The notes: generated from the sequence alone by a model not told the origin. Positions 1 to 8,068 are shown, counted from the stretch's first letter. The stretch is DNA of 13,386 nucleotides from an uncultured Bacteroidales bacterium (GCA_900322025.1 ONYJ01000078.1:1-13386), one strand, 5' to 3'. Numbers and translations are program-made.

Positions 1-100
1 ATTGCCGTTGTTTCTGCTGATAGCTGCGTTGCGGTTAGCAACACTACCATTGTTTCTGCTGGTAGAAGCGTTGCGGTTAATAGTATTGCCGTTGTTTCTG
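1..100 (-). repeat. 42-bp tandem repeat inside the lipoprotein tail
   Basis: Units start at 1, 43 and 85. The unit core ATTGCCGTTGTTTCTG at 1-16 recurs exactly at 85-100, and a diverged copy lies at 43-58. Units 1-42 and 43-84 match at about three quarters of positions by eye; the third unit decays after position 100. The 14-codon period keeps the frame and encodes RNNG(N/S)-x-x-(N)RNA-x-x-S. The array continues beyond the window start, so copy number is unknown. Confidence 0.75.
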
Positions 101-954
101 CCAGTGGAGGCTGTGCCTGTAGCTCTCACATTGTTTACTGTAGGAGTTCTTCTGTATGAACTTCCTGTAGGGCGTAGATTGTTCGAACTACCTCTGTTAG
201 GAAGGCTTCCTACACTGATATTTCTCCTAGTGTTGCCATCACCGTTTCTGCGAGTATAGTATCTTCCAGGTTTGAACCCGTGGTGATGAGGTACATGGCC
301 TGCATATCTATATCTCCAGTAATTGCTGTAGCTATATGGTCTGTAATACCATGGGTCGTGATACCACCCCCTGAATACAGGACGATGCCATCTCCATGCG
401 TAATCGTATCTATAGAAATCGTACCAACTCCAGCCATAGTACCATGGATCGTACCAACCATTTCTCCACAAACGCAAATCGCTCAGCCAAATACTGCTAT
501 GATAGCCATAGCGATATCTGTAATAATGGTAGTTCCAGTTCCATGCAAAAGGGTTATACCAAGATATATCCCACGGATCTATCACTACATTTATGGTGTA
601 AGTAGGGCTATCGAATTTTCTGAGAAGTTCTTCATAGCTCTCGTCAGAGGTCAAGCTTGCCTCTCCGTTGTAATTGATATTTACGGCATAGTCTTCTCCC
701 ACTAAGATAGTATCTTGATAAGGGGAGAAAACATTCTTATCGCTCAAGGATGCTATAGTTTTTGTCTGTAAGTTTTTAACATCCTGAGGAACTGGTGCGG
801 TATAATTGCCGGATGTGTTAGAAACTGCATCGGAGGAGGTGTAATAGATGCTGTTCATGTATCCTCCGTTGCTGTTTGCAGAGTAATTGCTTGTTCCGCA
901 AGAAACAAGTAGCAGACTCCCTGCAACTAAGATAGATAAGTTAATGTTTTTCAT
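1..954 (-). CDS. W/Y-rich lipoprotein with repeat tail (partial, 3' end outside window)
   Basis: Reading the minus strand from the ATG at 952-954 gives 318 codons without a stop, running off the window edge. A good ribosome site (AGGAGG, about 5 nt before the ATG) supports the start. The N-terminus is a lipoprotein signal with lipobox L-V-S-C and acylated Cys19. No acidic surface-export signal follows the Cys, so I infer a periplasm-facing membrane anchor. Residues 40-125 look like an ordinary folded region. Residues 128-217 hold 15 Trp and 22 Tyr in 90 residues, with Arg and Asp between them (motifs such as WYDPWYYGWSWYD). After a His patch (about 220-225) comes a basic Asn/Arg/Ser/Thr/Gly tail with repeats such as RNNGNTINRNASTS. 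I do not recognise a named family. W/Y-rich proteins of unknown role occur in Bacteroidales. The function is unknown; the reading frame is solid. Confidence 0.85.
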   Translation of the reverse strand, partial: MKNINLSILVAGSLLLVSCGTSNYSANSNGGYMNSIYYTSSDAVSNTSGNYTAPVPQDVKNLQTKTIASLSDKNVFSPYQDTILVGEDYAVNINYNGEASLTSDESYEELLRKFDSPTYTINVVIDPWDISWYNPFAWNWNYHYYRYRYGYHSSIWLSDLRLWRNGWYDPWYYGWSWYDFYRYDYAWRWHRPVFRGWYHDPWYYRPYSYSNYWRYRYAGHVPHHHGFKPGRYYTRRNGDGNTRRNISVGSLPNRGSSNNLRPTGSSYRRTPTVNNVRATGTASTGRNNGNTINRNASTSRNNGSVANRNAAISRNNGN

Positions 955-982
955 TGTTACCTCCTGCGTTAAATAAATTTTG

Positions 983-990
983 TATTTTTG
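983..990 (+). promoter_or_regulatory. Possible -7 element facing proS
   Basis: TATTTTTG fits TAnnTTTG on the plus strand and is the only full match in the lipoprotein-proS gap in that direction. No TTTG lies 19-21 nt upstream, and it would leave a leader of nearly 150 nt before proS. In an A/T-rich gap this may be a chance match. Confidence 0.25.
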
Positions 991-994
991 TGCG

Positions 995-1009
995 GTTCTT
1001 ATTAAGAAC
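995..1009. promoter_or_regulatory. 15-nt perfect palindrome at the lipoprotein transcription start (operator candidate)
   Basis: GTTCTTATTAAGAAC is a perfect palindrome with 7-bp arms around one central base. It abuts the -7 element of the minus-strand lipoprotein promoter and covers the predicted transcription start, a position typical of a repressor operator. A single-base centre makes it a poor RNA hairpin, so a protein dimer site is more likely than a terminator. No regulator gene is visible nearby; the role is inferred. Confidence 0.4.
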
Positions 1010-1039
1010 AAATATAATCTTATTTATAAAAGTATCAAA
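1009..1039 (-). promoter_or_regulatory. Bacteroidota-type promoter of the W/Y-rich lipoprotein
   Basis: On the minus strand TATATTTG (plus 1009-1016) matches the Bacteroidota primary-sigma -7 consensus TAnnTTTG. A TTTG (plus 1036-1039) stands 19 nt upstream, as expected for the -33 element. Transcription would start near 1002-1005, giving a leader of about 50 nt that includes the AGGAGG ribosome site. This is the only promoter in the window with both elements at correct spacing. Confidence 0.7.
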
Positions 1040-1143
1040 AACTATACCAAAGAGTGGAAGATATTTGCATAAAGAGCAACGATGCTTGCAAGGATATGAC
1101 AAATGCAGAGCTTCTTTCTTTGCAATAGATTAAGGATATTGTT

Positions 1144-2622
1144 ATGGCAGAACATATAACATCAAGACAAGAGAACTATTCTCAGTGGTATAACGATCTT
1201 GTAGTCAAAGCAGGTTTGGCAGAGAATTCTGCAGTGCGTGGCTGTATGGTGATTAAGCCTTATGGCTATGCTATTTGGGAAAAAATGCAGCATCAGTTAG
1301 ATAAGATGTTTAAGCAGACAGGGCACGAAAACGCCTACTTCCCGCTGTTTATACCAAAATCTTTTCTCAGCCGAGAGGCAGAGCATGTAGAGGGATTCGC
1401 AAAGGAATGTGCAGTTGTTACCCATCACAGGTTAATGGCAAATCCAAATGGTAGTGGGGTGGTGGTAGATCCTTCTGCCAAGCTCGAAGAAGAACTTGTG
1501 GTAAGACCTACCTCAGAAACAATCATCTGGAACACCTACAAAAATTGGATAAGCTCTTATCGCGATCTTCCTATACTTGTAAATCAGTGGGCAAATGTGG
1601 TTCGTTGGGAGATGCGCACAAGGCTTTTCCTGCGAACAGCGGAGTTTTTATGGCAGGAAGGTCATACGGCACATGCTACCAAGGCAGAAGCCATTGCCGA
1701 GACAGAAAAGATGGTTGGAGTTTATGCAGATTTTGCCAGAAACTATATGGCTATGCCTGTGATAGTGGGGCATAAAACCGAAAGTGAACGATTTGCCGGA
1801 GCCTTGGATACTTTGTGCATAGAGGCTATGATGCAAGATGGCAGGGCGTTGCAGGCAGGAACTTCTCATTTCTTGGGGCAGAACTTTGCCAAGGCTTTTG
1901 ATGTAAAGTATCAGAGTAAAGAGGGGGCTTTGGAATATGTGTGGGCAACTTCATGGGGAGTATCAACCAGACTGATGGGAGCTTTAATTATGGCGCATGG
2001 CGATGATAATGGTCTGGTGCTTCCGCCCAATCTTGCTCCTATACAAGTTGTAATGGTACCCATCTTCAATAAACAAGAGCAGTTAGAACAGGTGCTGGAA
2101 AAGATGAAAGATATTAAGACTGCTTTGGAAAAGTTGGGTATCAGCGTAAAGATAGACGACAGAGAAAACGTGCGTAGCGGGTTCAAGTTTGCAGAGTGGG
2201 AGTTGAAGGGTGTACCTGTAAGGTTGGCTATAGGTCCTCGCGATCTCGAAAACCATACGGTGGAAGTCGCCCGTCGCGATACGCTTACAAAAGAGAGCAT
2301 GAGCTTAGACACTATAGTAGATAATGTTGCGGCTTTGTTGGAGGAGATAGAAAAGAATATATATAATAAGGCTTTGGCTTACAGAGACTCGCATCTTTAT
2401 AGGATAGATACATGGGAAGACTTTAAGCAGCAGATAGATAAGGGGGGATTTCTTCTTTGCCATTGGGATGGAACCCCAGAAACAGAGGCAAAAATACAGG
2501 AAGAAACTAAGGCCACTATAAGATGTATTCCTATGGATACCTGTGTTTGCGAAGAAGAGGGCAAATGTGTTTACTCAGGTAAGCCTTCTACCAGAAGGGT
2601 AGTGTTTGCTAAGGCTTATTAA
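1144..2622 (+). CDS. proS: Prolyl-tRNA synthetase (eukaryote/archaea-like type, ProS type 3)
   Basis: Class II aminoacyl-tRNA synthetase that joins L-proline to tRNA-Pro using ATP, in the cytoplasm. The 492 residues are typical of the short type that lacks the bacterial editing insertion between motifs 2 and 3. Visible signatures: motif 1 region with KPYGYAIWE at 38-46, the TSE proline/ATP loop at 123-125, motif 2 RWEMRTR with RTAEFLWQEGHTAH (154-177), and motif 3 GVSTRLMGALIMAHGDD (272-288). The anticodon-binding domain follows (about 300-405). The C-terminal domain has Cys461, 467, 469 and 475, as in zinc-binding-like tails, and ends in the characteristic FAKAY. The ATG is preceded by AAGGA about 7 nt upstream. 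The gene stands alone: a divergent lipoprotein lies upstream and there is a 127-nt gap downstream. It appears complete, with no missing key residue. Confidence 0.97.
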   Translation: MAEHITSRQENYSQWYNDLVVKAGLAENSAVRGCMVIKPYGYAIWEKMQHQLDKMFKQTGHENAYFPLFIPKSFLSREAEHVEGFAKECAVVTHHRLMANPNGSGVVVDPSAKLEEELVVRPTSETIIWNTYKNWISSYRDLPILVNQWANVVRWEMRTRLFLRTAEFLWQEGHTAHATKAEAIAETEKMVGVYADFARNYMAMPVIVGHKTESERFAGALDTLCIEAMMQDGRALQAGTSHFLGQNFAKAFDVKYQSKEGALEYVWATSWGVSTRLMGALIMAHGDDNGLVLPPNLAPIQVVMVPIFNKQEQLEQVLEKMKDIKTALEKLGISVKIDDRENVRSGFKFAEWELKGVPVRLAIGPRDLENHTVEVARRDTLTKESMSLDTIVDNVAALLEEIEKNIYNKALAYRDSHLYRIDTWEDFKQQIDKGGFLLCHWDGTPETEAKIQEETKATIRCIPMDTCVCEEEGKCVYSGKPSTRRVVFAKAY

Positions 2623-2749
2623 TGTGCTGATATTTAGATAGAATTATCGGCCAATGGCGCTACGCTGCAAGTAATATATGGCATGAGTTATTGCGCTGTT
2701 ATGTAGAAAAATAGATATAGATATAAAATACCAGAAAACAGAACAGAAT

Positions 2750-3466
2750 ATGGATATAGAACAACCTTTGTCGCCTAACAGGCAGTTGATAGAAGCTCTC
2801 AGCGGAAAATCCAATGCAAAGTCTTTGGTATTCGATATGGCTTTTGATGTGTTCAATAATCTGAAAGAATTACTGGCAGAAATTAGCAACGATTTGGGTG
2901 AGGCCTTAGACGAGATTAAGGAAAGCGGTGTTGTTCTCTCAAAGCGAGTAAAACTTGCATATCGCGATAGAGGCAAGCTTGAGGCAGAGGTGCGTTTTGC
3001 CGATGATGTGCTGGTATTTAGTTTGCTGCCAGATATTTATCAGTTTGATAAAGAACACCCTGTATGGGGAAATCCTTATACTGTTCAAGATAAATTTAAT
3101 ACATACTGCGGTGTGATAACAGTTCATAATTTTTTGTATGAATCTGTAAAACTCAATCGCGAGTGCGATCCGGGCTATCTTGTAGCGAGGTTGTTTATCA
3201 ATAGAGAAGGGTGCTTTTTTGTGGAGGGTAAAAACCAACCTCGAAATAAAATATCTCAGTTCGGTTCAATAAAACTCGACAAGAAAGAACTGCGCGACTT
3301 TGTAGAAAGCGCAATGTTATATGCCATTAGTTTTGACTTGCTTGTTCCGCCATTTGAAAAAGTTAAGACCATTACAATAGGCGATAAGGATTCTGACGAT
3401 TACAGAATTCCTACCGGTAAGCGTAATGGTTTTAGCTATGAAACAGACGGTATAATTAATGAATAG
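2750..3466 (+). CDS. Uncharacterised 238-aa cytoplasmic protein, likely conserved in Bacteroidales
   Basis: There is no signal peptide or membrane segment. An N-terminal part that looks helical (about 10-65, many Leu/Glu/Asp) is followed by a mixed alpha/beta part containing KLAYRDRGKLEAEVRFADDVLVFSLLP and QFDKEHPVWGNPY (roughly 65-115). The middle has CGVITVHNFLYESVKLN and GYLVARLFINREGCFFVEGK, then a segment with FDLLVPPFEKVKTITIGDK. From memory, proteins with the HPVW, YRDRGK and RIFIN/RLFIN-type motifs occur as hypothetical proteins in many Bacteroidales; I cannot assign a function or confirm this by search. Its last 8 bases overlap the start of the DUF3078 gene, so the two are very probably co-transcribed and translationally coupled, with tilS next. 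No strong ribosome site precedes the ATG, which is common in this phylum. Confidence 0.85.
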   Translation: MDIEQPLSPNRQLIEALSGKSNAKSLVFDMAFDVFNNLKELLAEISNDLGEALDEIKESGVVLSKRVKLAYRDRGKLEAEVRFADDVLVFSLLPDIYQFDKEHPVWGNPYTVQDKFNTYCGVITVHNFLYESVKLNRECDPGYLVARLFINREGCFFVEGKNQPRNKISQFGSIKLDKKELRDFVESAMLYAISFDLLVPPFEKVKTITIGDKDSDDYRIPTGKRNGFSYETDGIINE

Positions 3467-4490
3467 AAAAATTTACATACTCTTTCTGTTCTTGTCTTTG
3501 GGCTTGTTTGCAACTACAGCCTACTCTCAGGTGAAGATAGGTTTCTGGGGCGATACTATCCGCAAGAAGAGCGTACCTATACAAAGCGGTTTAAGCAAAG
3601 AACAGGAATTGGTGAGGCTTATCGGTCTTAATTTTCCCACTCCCGTTATAGACTATGGTGGCCCTGCTCCAAAGTTTTGGACTATTGGACTTAACGATGA
3701 ACTTATTTTTTCTCAGGTATCGCTGACAAATTGGGCGGCGGGAGGTAGTGGCTCTCTTGCATTTAATGCATATCTGAACGGTATGGCCAATTATGCCAAG
3801 GGCAAGGTCTATTGGGATAACAGAATACAGCTCGGGTATGGTTTTGTTCAGAATTTTGATGTGGGATATCGCAAGAGCGAAGACCGCATAATTTTAGATA
3901 GTAAGTGGGGGTATCAGGCTTATCGTAAGATATATTTTTCTGCTTCATTCCAATTTAAGAGCCAGTTTTCTCCCGGTTTTGACTACGATAAAAACAATAG
4001 GGCTACCATGAAGTCTAAATTTTTGGCTCCGGGTTATTTAACACTCGGACTCGGTATTGATTGGAAGCCCGGAAACGGAAAAGTATTCTCTCTCAACTTT
4101 GCTCCCCTAACCGGAAGTATGAATATAGTGATGGCCGACAGTGCACTTAGAGTAAAATACGGTAATAAGTATAATCGTCCGATAAGAACAGAGTTAGGAG
4201 CGCAGCTCAAGGCCACATTCGCTAAAGAATTAACAAAGAATTTTAAGGTGGCTTCTCAACTATCGTTGTTTTCGGATTATATGAGCAAGCCTTACAATGT
4301 TGTGGTTTATTGGGATGTACAGGCCGATTATACCTTGAATAAATATTTTAAGGCATCTTTAAGAACCAACCTAATCTACGATGATAAGATTAAGATTGCC
4401 AATAAGGAAGGCAAGGAGGGGCCACGAGTGCAGTTCAAAGAAATTTTCGGTCTTAGTTTATCTTATACCTTAGGCACTTACAAGAAATAG
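3459..4490 (+). CDS. DUF3078 family secreted protein, probable outer-membrane beta-barrel
   Basis: The N-terminus is a clear Sec signal (a basic start, then a hydrophobic run to about residue 20, with a likely cut at or just before AYSQ, 21-24). The mature part has alternating aromatic and polar strands. The family hallmark TNWAAGG at 90-96 is followed by Ser/Gly and then NGMANYAKGKVYWDNRIQLGYG, typical of the Bacteroidota DUF3078 family. The many Tyr/Trp strand ends and the final strand SLSYTLGTYKK fit an outer-membrane barrel, but the C-terminal residue is Lys rather than the classic Phe. The molecular role is unknown. The start overlaps the upstream gene by 8 bp and is fixed by the signal peptide; tilS follows after 7 bp. 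Membership is recognised from the motif and layout, not from a database search. Confidence 0.88.
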   Translation: MNRKIYILFLFLSLGLFATTAYSQVKIGFWGDTIRKKSVPIQSGLSKEQELVRLIGLNFPTPVIDYGGPAPKFWTIGLNDELIFSQVSLTNWAAGGSGSLAFNAYLNGMANYAKGKVYWDNRIQLGYGFVQNFDVGYRKSEDRIILDSKWGYQAYRKIYFSASFQFKSQFSPGFDYDKNNRATMKSKFLAPGYLTLGLGIDWKPGNGKVFSLNFAPLTGSMNIVMADSALRVKYGNKYNRPIRTELGAQLKATFAKELTKNFKVASQLSLFSDYMSKPYNVVVYWDVQADYTLNKYFKASLRTNLIYDDKIKIANKEGKEGPRVQFKEIFGLSLSYTLGTYKK

Positions 4491-4497
4491 ACAGAAG

Positions 4498-6099
4498 ATG
4501 TGCAATTCAGACATCAGATCCACAGAGAGTATCCTTCGGCAAATAAGCACTTTTTTTGAGGGGCACAGAGAATTTTTAGACACCCTTGGGCAGGTTAATT
4601 TCTTGCTTGCCGTGAGTGGTGGGGCAGATTCTGCCGTTATGCTCCATGCCCTTCATTCCATGCTAAATAGGACTACCAAAGAAAGTTCTGATTATGAATG
4701 TATTAAACGTAGGACTTGCGATGTTTTGTCTAATATAAAAGTGAGCAGGATAGGAGTTGCACATGTTAATTTTCATTTGCGTGGAGAAGATAGCAATCGC
4801 GATCAGGAGTTTGTTCGTGTAATTACAGAACAATATGGATATGAATTCTATACGGTAGATTTTGATACCCTGTCTTATGCTGCTCAATATAAGTTGTCTG
4901 TAGAAATAGCAGCTCGTAGGCTCAGATATGCATGGTTTGAAGAACTGGCTTGCAGCAAGGGCTTTAATGTTTTGCTTACAGCTCATAATGCCAACGACAA
5001 TGCAGAAACCTTGTTATTGAATCTCGTAAGAGGAACAGGCCGGCGAGGGCTTGGTGGTATAAGGCCTTGTGGCCCAGTAACTAAGGAATCGGAAGATAAT
5101 GTGCTATATGTAATGCGGCCAATGCTGTATATAGAACGCTCAGAAATAGAGAAGTATGCCTTAGAGCACGGTGTAGGCTTTTGTACAGACTCTACGAATT
5201 TGCAAAACAATTATTCCAGAAATAAGATTCGCAACCAGATAATGCCCCTGCTGAAAGAAATAAATCCTTCTGTAATATCTTCTTTCTCAAGAGATATATC
5301 GCGATTACGGGATATGAATGCAGAGCTCGACAATTTGGCTGATGTAAGGATAAAATCTTTTGTAGCCTTGCCTAAGACAACAGGCTGTGCACTTGTGGAT
5401 TCTTTGCGTGAAAGATATTTGATAGGCAGAATATCTATTGACAGCCTTTATAATATGAGCAGTTCGGAGGCCGGCAGTATTTCCTTTTGGTTGGGAGAGC
5501 TGTTCAGGTTTTATGCAGTTCCTCAGAACGAGGCCTCTATTGTGGAATTACTGAAAGCTTTGAATAAGATTAAGGCCGCACAGGCACCAGCTTTTGGCAG
5601 CAGGGTCTTTTATATGCAGAATTGCATGGTAACTATAGAAGCTGGAGAATTGCGGTTATATAAGGCGGATATTGCACATATTGCGGAGGCGGCAAGCCAG
5701 AGAATAGATCTGGAGAAAGTTCTATCTAATGTAGAATTTTTGCCATTTGAAATAAAAATAGAGAGGAGGAAATTCAAACAAACAGGCCTCGTCTCCGATT
5801 CTAAACATACATTCCAAGCCGGCATTTGCATATTGGATGCGGCTACACTACACAACCCTCTTTATATCAGAGCGTTTGAAGATGGCGATAAGTTTACGCC
5901 TTACGGAATGAAAGGCGTCAAGAGCATTGCAGACTTTCTTAATTCTCGAAAGGTTGATTTGCTCTTCAAGAAGATACTGCCTATAGTTACAGAAGCAAGC
6001 GGAATAATAGTATGTATTCCTTCTGTAGAAATAGACAACCGCTACAGGGTAACTGAACAAACCGAAGAAATAGTAATAGTTTCGGCAGTTATCAGATAG
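4498..6099 (+). CDS. tilS: tRNA(Ile)-lysidine synthase
   Basis: Converts cytidine 34 of the CAU-anticodon tRNA-Ile to lysidine with ATP and lysine, so that AUA is read as Ile and not Met; an essential cytoplasmic enzyme in most bacteria. The N-terminal PP-loop ATPase has LAVSGGADS (signature SGGADS at 40-45), HVNFHLRGEDSNRD (89-102), the catalytic-site stretch AHNANDNAETLLLNL (162-176) and DSTN (231-234). The C-terminal TilS_C domain is seen in IRAFEDGDKFTPYGMKGVKSIADFLNSRK and in the last 40 residues. At 533 aa it is somewhat long; residues about 55-82, between the P-loop and HVNF, seem longer than usual. It follows the DUF3078 gene by 7 bp, the last gene of a three-gene unit. The stop codon lies inside a hairpin. 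Confidence 0.95.
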   Translation: MCNSDIRSTESILRQISTFFEGHREFLDTLGQVNFLLAVSGGADSAVMLHALHSMLNRTTKESSDYECIKRRTCDVLSNIKVSRIGVAHVNFHLRGEDSNRDQEFVRVITEQYGYEFYTVDFDTLSYAAQYKLSVEIAARRLRYAWFEELACSKGFNVLLTAHNANDNAETLLLNLVRGTGRRGLGGIRPCGPVTKESEDNVLYVMRPMLYIERSEIEKYALEHGVGFCTDSTNLQNNYSRNKIRNQIMPLLKEINPSVISSFSRDISRLRDMNAELDNLADVRIKSFVALPKTTGCALVDSLRERYLIGRISIDSLYNMSSSEAGSISFWLGELFRFYAVPQNEASIVELLKALNKIKAAQAPAFGSRVFYMQNCMVTIEAGELRLYKADIAHIAEAASQRIDLEKVLSNVEFLPFEIKIERRKFKQTGLVSDSKHTFQAGICILDAATLHNPLYIRAFEDGDKFTPYGMKGVKSIADFLNSRKVDLLFKKILPIVTEASGIIVCIPSVEIDNRYRVTEQTEEIVIVSAVIR

Positions 6100-6123
6100 C
6101 TGACATATAAGAGCAGCTATCTG
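6093..6123. terminator. Hairpin between convergent tilS and sppA, possible bidirectional terminator
   Basis: CAGATAGCTG (6093-6102) pairs perfectly with CAGCTATCTG (6114-6123) around an 11-nt loop. The left arm contains the tilS stop codon. Neither side has a strong T-run, so it is not a classic intrinsic terminator, but its place between two convergent genes suggests 3'-end formation or RNA protection for both transcripts. Confidence 0.45.
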
Positions 6124-6152
6124 TTCAGTAGTTATAAGCGTTGCTTACTTTA

Positions 6153-7985
6153 TCAATAGTTGAATTTGTAAGTATATGGAATGCGTGCGTAGGCTCTTAT
6201 TCCGTTGCTATTCTTGATTTGTGTTATCAAAGCTTCAAGCTCAGTGGTCTGTACCTCTTTATCTATATTCAAGGTTTTGAGAACTTTAGCAAGTTTTGTG
6301 TCTTCTCCCGAAGAGTTGCCGAAGGCTTCCATAAACAACTCAAATTGTGTTTTTACCCTTGGAAATTCAACAACTTTATACTGGAGATTTTCTGCATCTA
6401 CTCCTTCTTTGTCTGCGGCAAGACTTGCGGCATATTTTATGGCATCTTCGATTCCTCCAATCTCATCTACTATACCAACCTTAACTCCCTGTTCTCCTGT
6501 CCAGACTCTACCTTGAGCAATTGAATCAACCTGTGCTATGCTCATTTTTCTACCGTCGGATACAATGCCCATGAACTTATCATAGATATGCTCTATAAAT
6601 TTCTGGGTATATGCCATTTCTTCTTCAGATAGCGGTTGAATGCCGCTACCCATGGTGGAGTGTTTATGGGTTCCTATAGCTACATTGTTGATTTTCAGGT
6701 GTTCTTTAAGACCTTTGCCGTAATTTAAGGCAAGTGAAAATACTCCAATAGAACCGGTTAGTGTGGTAGCATCTGAGAATATTCTCTTGGTTTGAGCAGA
6801 AATCCAATAACCTCCGCTGGCAGCATATTCTCCAAAGCTACATACAACAGGTAGTTGCGCTGCCAAACTTTGAAGCTCTTCTCTTATTAGTTCTGCAGCT
6901 TGTGCGTCGCCACCCGGCGAATTAACTCTAAGAACTACAGCGTTGATTGTTTTGTCTTTGCGTATTTTCTTTATCTGTTGCACAAATTTTACTGCCGATA
7001 TTCCGCCGGTAGTCATTCCTATCTCGCCTTCTGCATAAAGAACAGCCACTTTTACATTTCCCTTGTAAGGTAGAGTAGCACTTTTTGCGTATGTGCTAAG
7101 ATTAACTACTTTCAAATCCTCTTCTTTTTCAACCCCTACAAGAGAGCATATCTTGCCTGTGTATTTTTCTGAGGTAAAAACAGAATCTACAAGATTCAGG
7201 GCCAGAGCAGACTGTGCATCTCCAATTTGCAGATTATCTATAGCGTTATTTAGCGTTTCTAAGGTTAAGTTTCTGCTTTTGCAAATTTGTTCAGCCCAGC
7301 TTTGCCAGATAGAATTCAGCATTTCTTGATTCTGTTGCCTGTTTTCAGGACTTATATCGTTTTTGATGTACTGCTCAGCAGCGGATTTAAACTTACCGTG
7401 CCTTATAAGCTGAAAACTAATTCCTAATTTATCTAACAAGTCTTTGTAGAACATCATATTGCCCCCTAGACCATTGATAGATACCATACCATCGGTATGA
7501 ATGAAAATCTTGTCGGCAACGCTGGCAATATAGTAGCCGCCAAGGGAATAGTTTATACCGTATGATATTATAGGCTTGCCGCTTTCGTGGAATTTTAGCA
7601 AAGCATTCCGCAACTCTTCCAGATTGGCAAAACTGCCATTAGCCCCGTTTTTCTGGGTTATGAGAATCATGGATATGTTTTTGTCTGTTGCAGCTTTTTC
7701 TATAGCTCTTATGGCATCGTAGATTCCTAAAGAAGACTGCGGAACATTCAAAAATGGTAACGAGTTGAAATCTGAAGACATACCCTCTTGTGTTCTTTCT
7801 CCTATATTTTGAGAAAGGTCTATTTTTAGGATGGAGTTTGCCTGAACGATAGGCATTGTTTCAGAGGCACCACCGCCAATGGCACTGGCCATTGCGCCTA
7901 TAAACATAAAAAAGAGAATCAGGTTTAGAATCATAGCCGCCAAGCATCCTAACAGGGCGGCAAAAAAGGTTTTCCAAAAATTCAT
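6153..7985 (-). CDS. sppA: Signal peptide peptidase SppA, 67-kDa type
   Basis: Membrane serine protease (family S49) that degrades signal peptides left in the membrane after secretion, with its active site on the outer face. At 610 aa it has the double-domain architecture of the long E. coli-type enzyme. One N-terminal membrane segment (about 8-36) is followed by an N-terminal S49 half with GKFKSAAE, whose Lys200 matches the catalytic general base. The C-terminal half has VNSPGGDAQAAE (354-365) and EYAASGGYW, whose Ser390 matches the nucleophile. The catalytic Ser/Lys dyad is therefore intact. The gene stands alone, divergent from the cellulase gene and convergent with tilS. From memory, sppA in many Bacteroidales sits before lpxK; here it does not. 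No Shine-Dalgarno is visible; the start is set by the membrane anchor. Confidence 0.95.
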   Translation of the reverse strand: MNFWKTFFAALLGCLAAMILNLILFFMFIGAMASAIGGGASETMPIVQANSILKIDLSQNIGERTQEGMSSDFNSLPFLNVPQSSLGIYDAIRAIEKAATDKNISMILITQKNGANGSFANLEELRNALLKFHESGKPIISYGINYSLGGYYIASVADKIFIHTDGMVSINGLGGNMMFYKDLLDKLGISFQLIRHGKFKSAAEQYIKNDISPENRQQNQEMLNSIWQSWAEQICKSRNLTLETLNNAIDNLQIGDAQSALALNLVDSVFTSEKYTGKICSLVGVEKEEDLKVVNLSTYAKSATLPYKGNVKVAVLYAEGEIGMTTGGISAVKFVQQIKKIRKDKTINAVVLRVNSPGGDAQAAELIREELQSLAAQLPVVCSFGEYAASGGYWISAQTKRIFSDATTLTGSIGVFSLALNYGKGLKEHLKINNVAIGTHKHSTMGSGIQPLSEEEMAYTQKFIEHIYDKFMGIVSDGRKMSIAQVDSIAQGRVWTGEQGVKVGIVDEIGGIEDAIKYAASLAADKEGVDAENLQYKVVEFPRVKTQFELFMEAFGNSSGEDTKLAKVLKTLNIDKEVQTTELEALITQIKNSNGIRAYARIPYTYKFNY

Positions 7986-8068
7986 ATCAAATGCGTGTTA
8001 TCAATTATCGGTTAGTGTTATGTCGCTTTTTGTGGTAGTTCGTTGAGTTGCTTGCAGCCACAACAACA

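Noticed and set aside
280..705. 141-aa open frame on the plus strand
   Set aside because: It is antisense to the lipoprotein, whose signal peptide, ribosome site and promoter are clear; this frame has none of these and its composition mirrors the opposite strand.
1115..1122. TTTCTTTG just upstream of proS as a -7 element
   Set aside because: The first two bases do not fit the TA of the consensus, and the nearest upstream TTG is at the wrong spacing.
955..1143. T-box or other riboswitch ahead of proS
   Set aside because: I could not find a specifier-loop or antiterminator-like pairing or any conserved riboswitch core; the gap is simply A/T-rich.
1911..2312. 133-aa open frame on the minus strand inside proS
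   Set aside because: It is antisense to motif 3 and the anticodon-binding domain of ProS; there is no independent evidence of coding.
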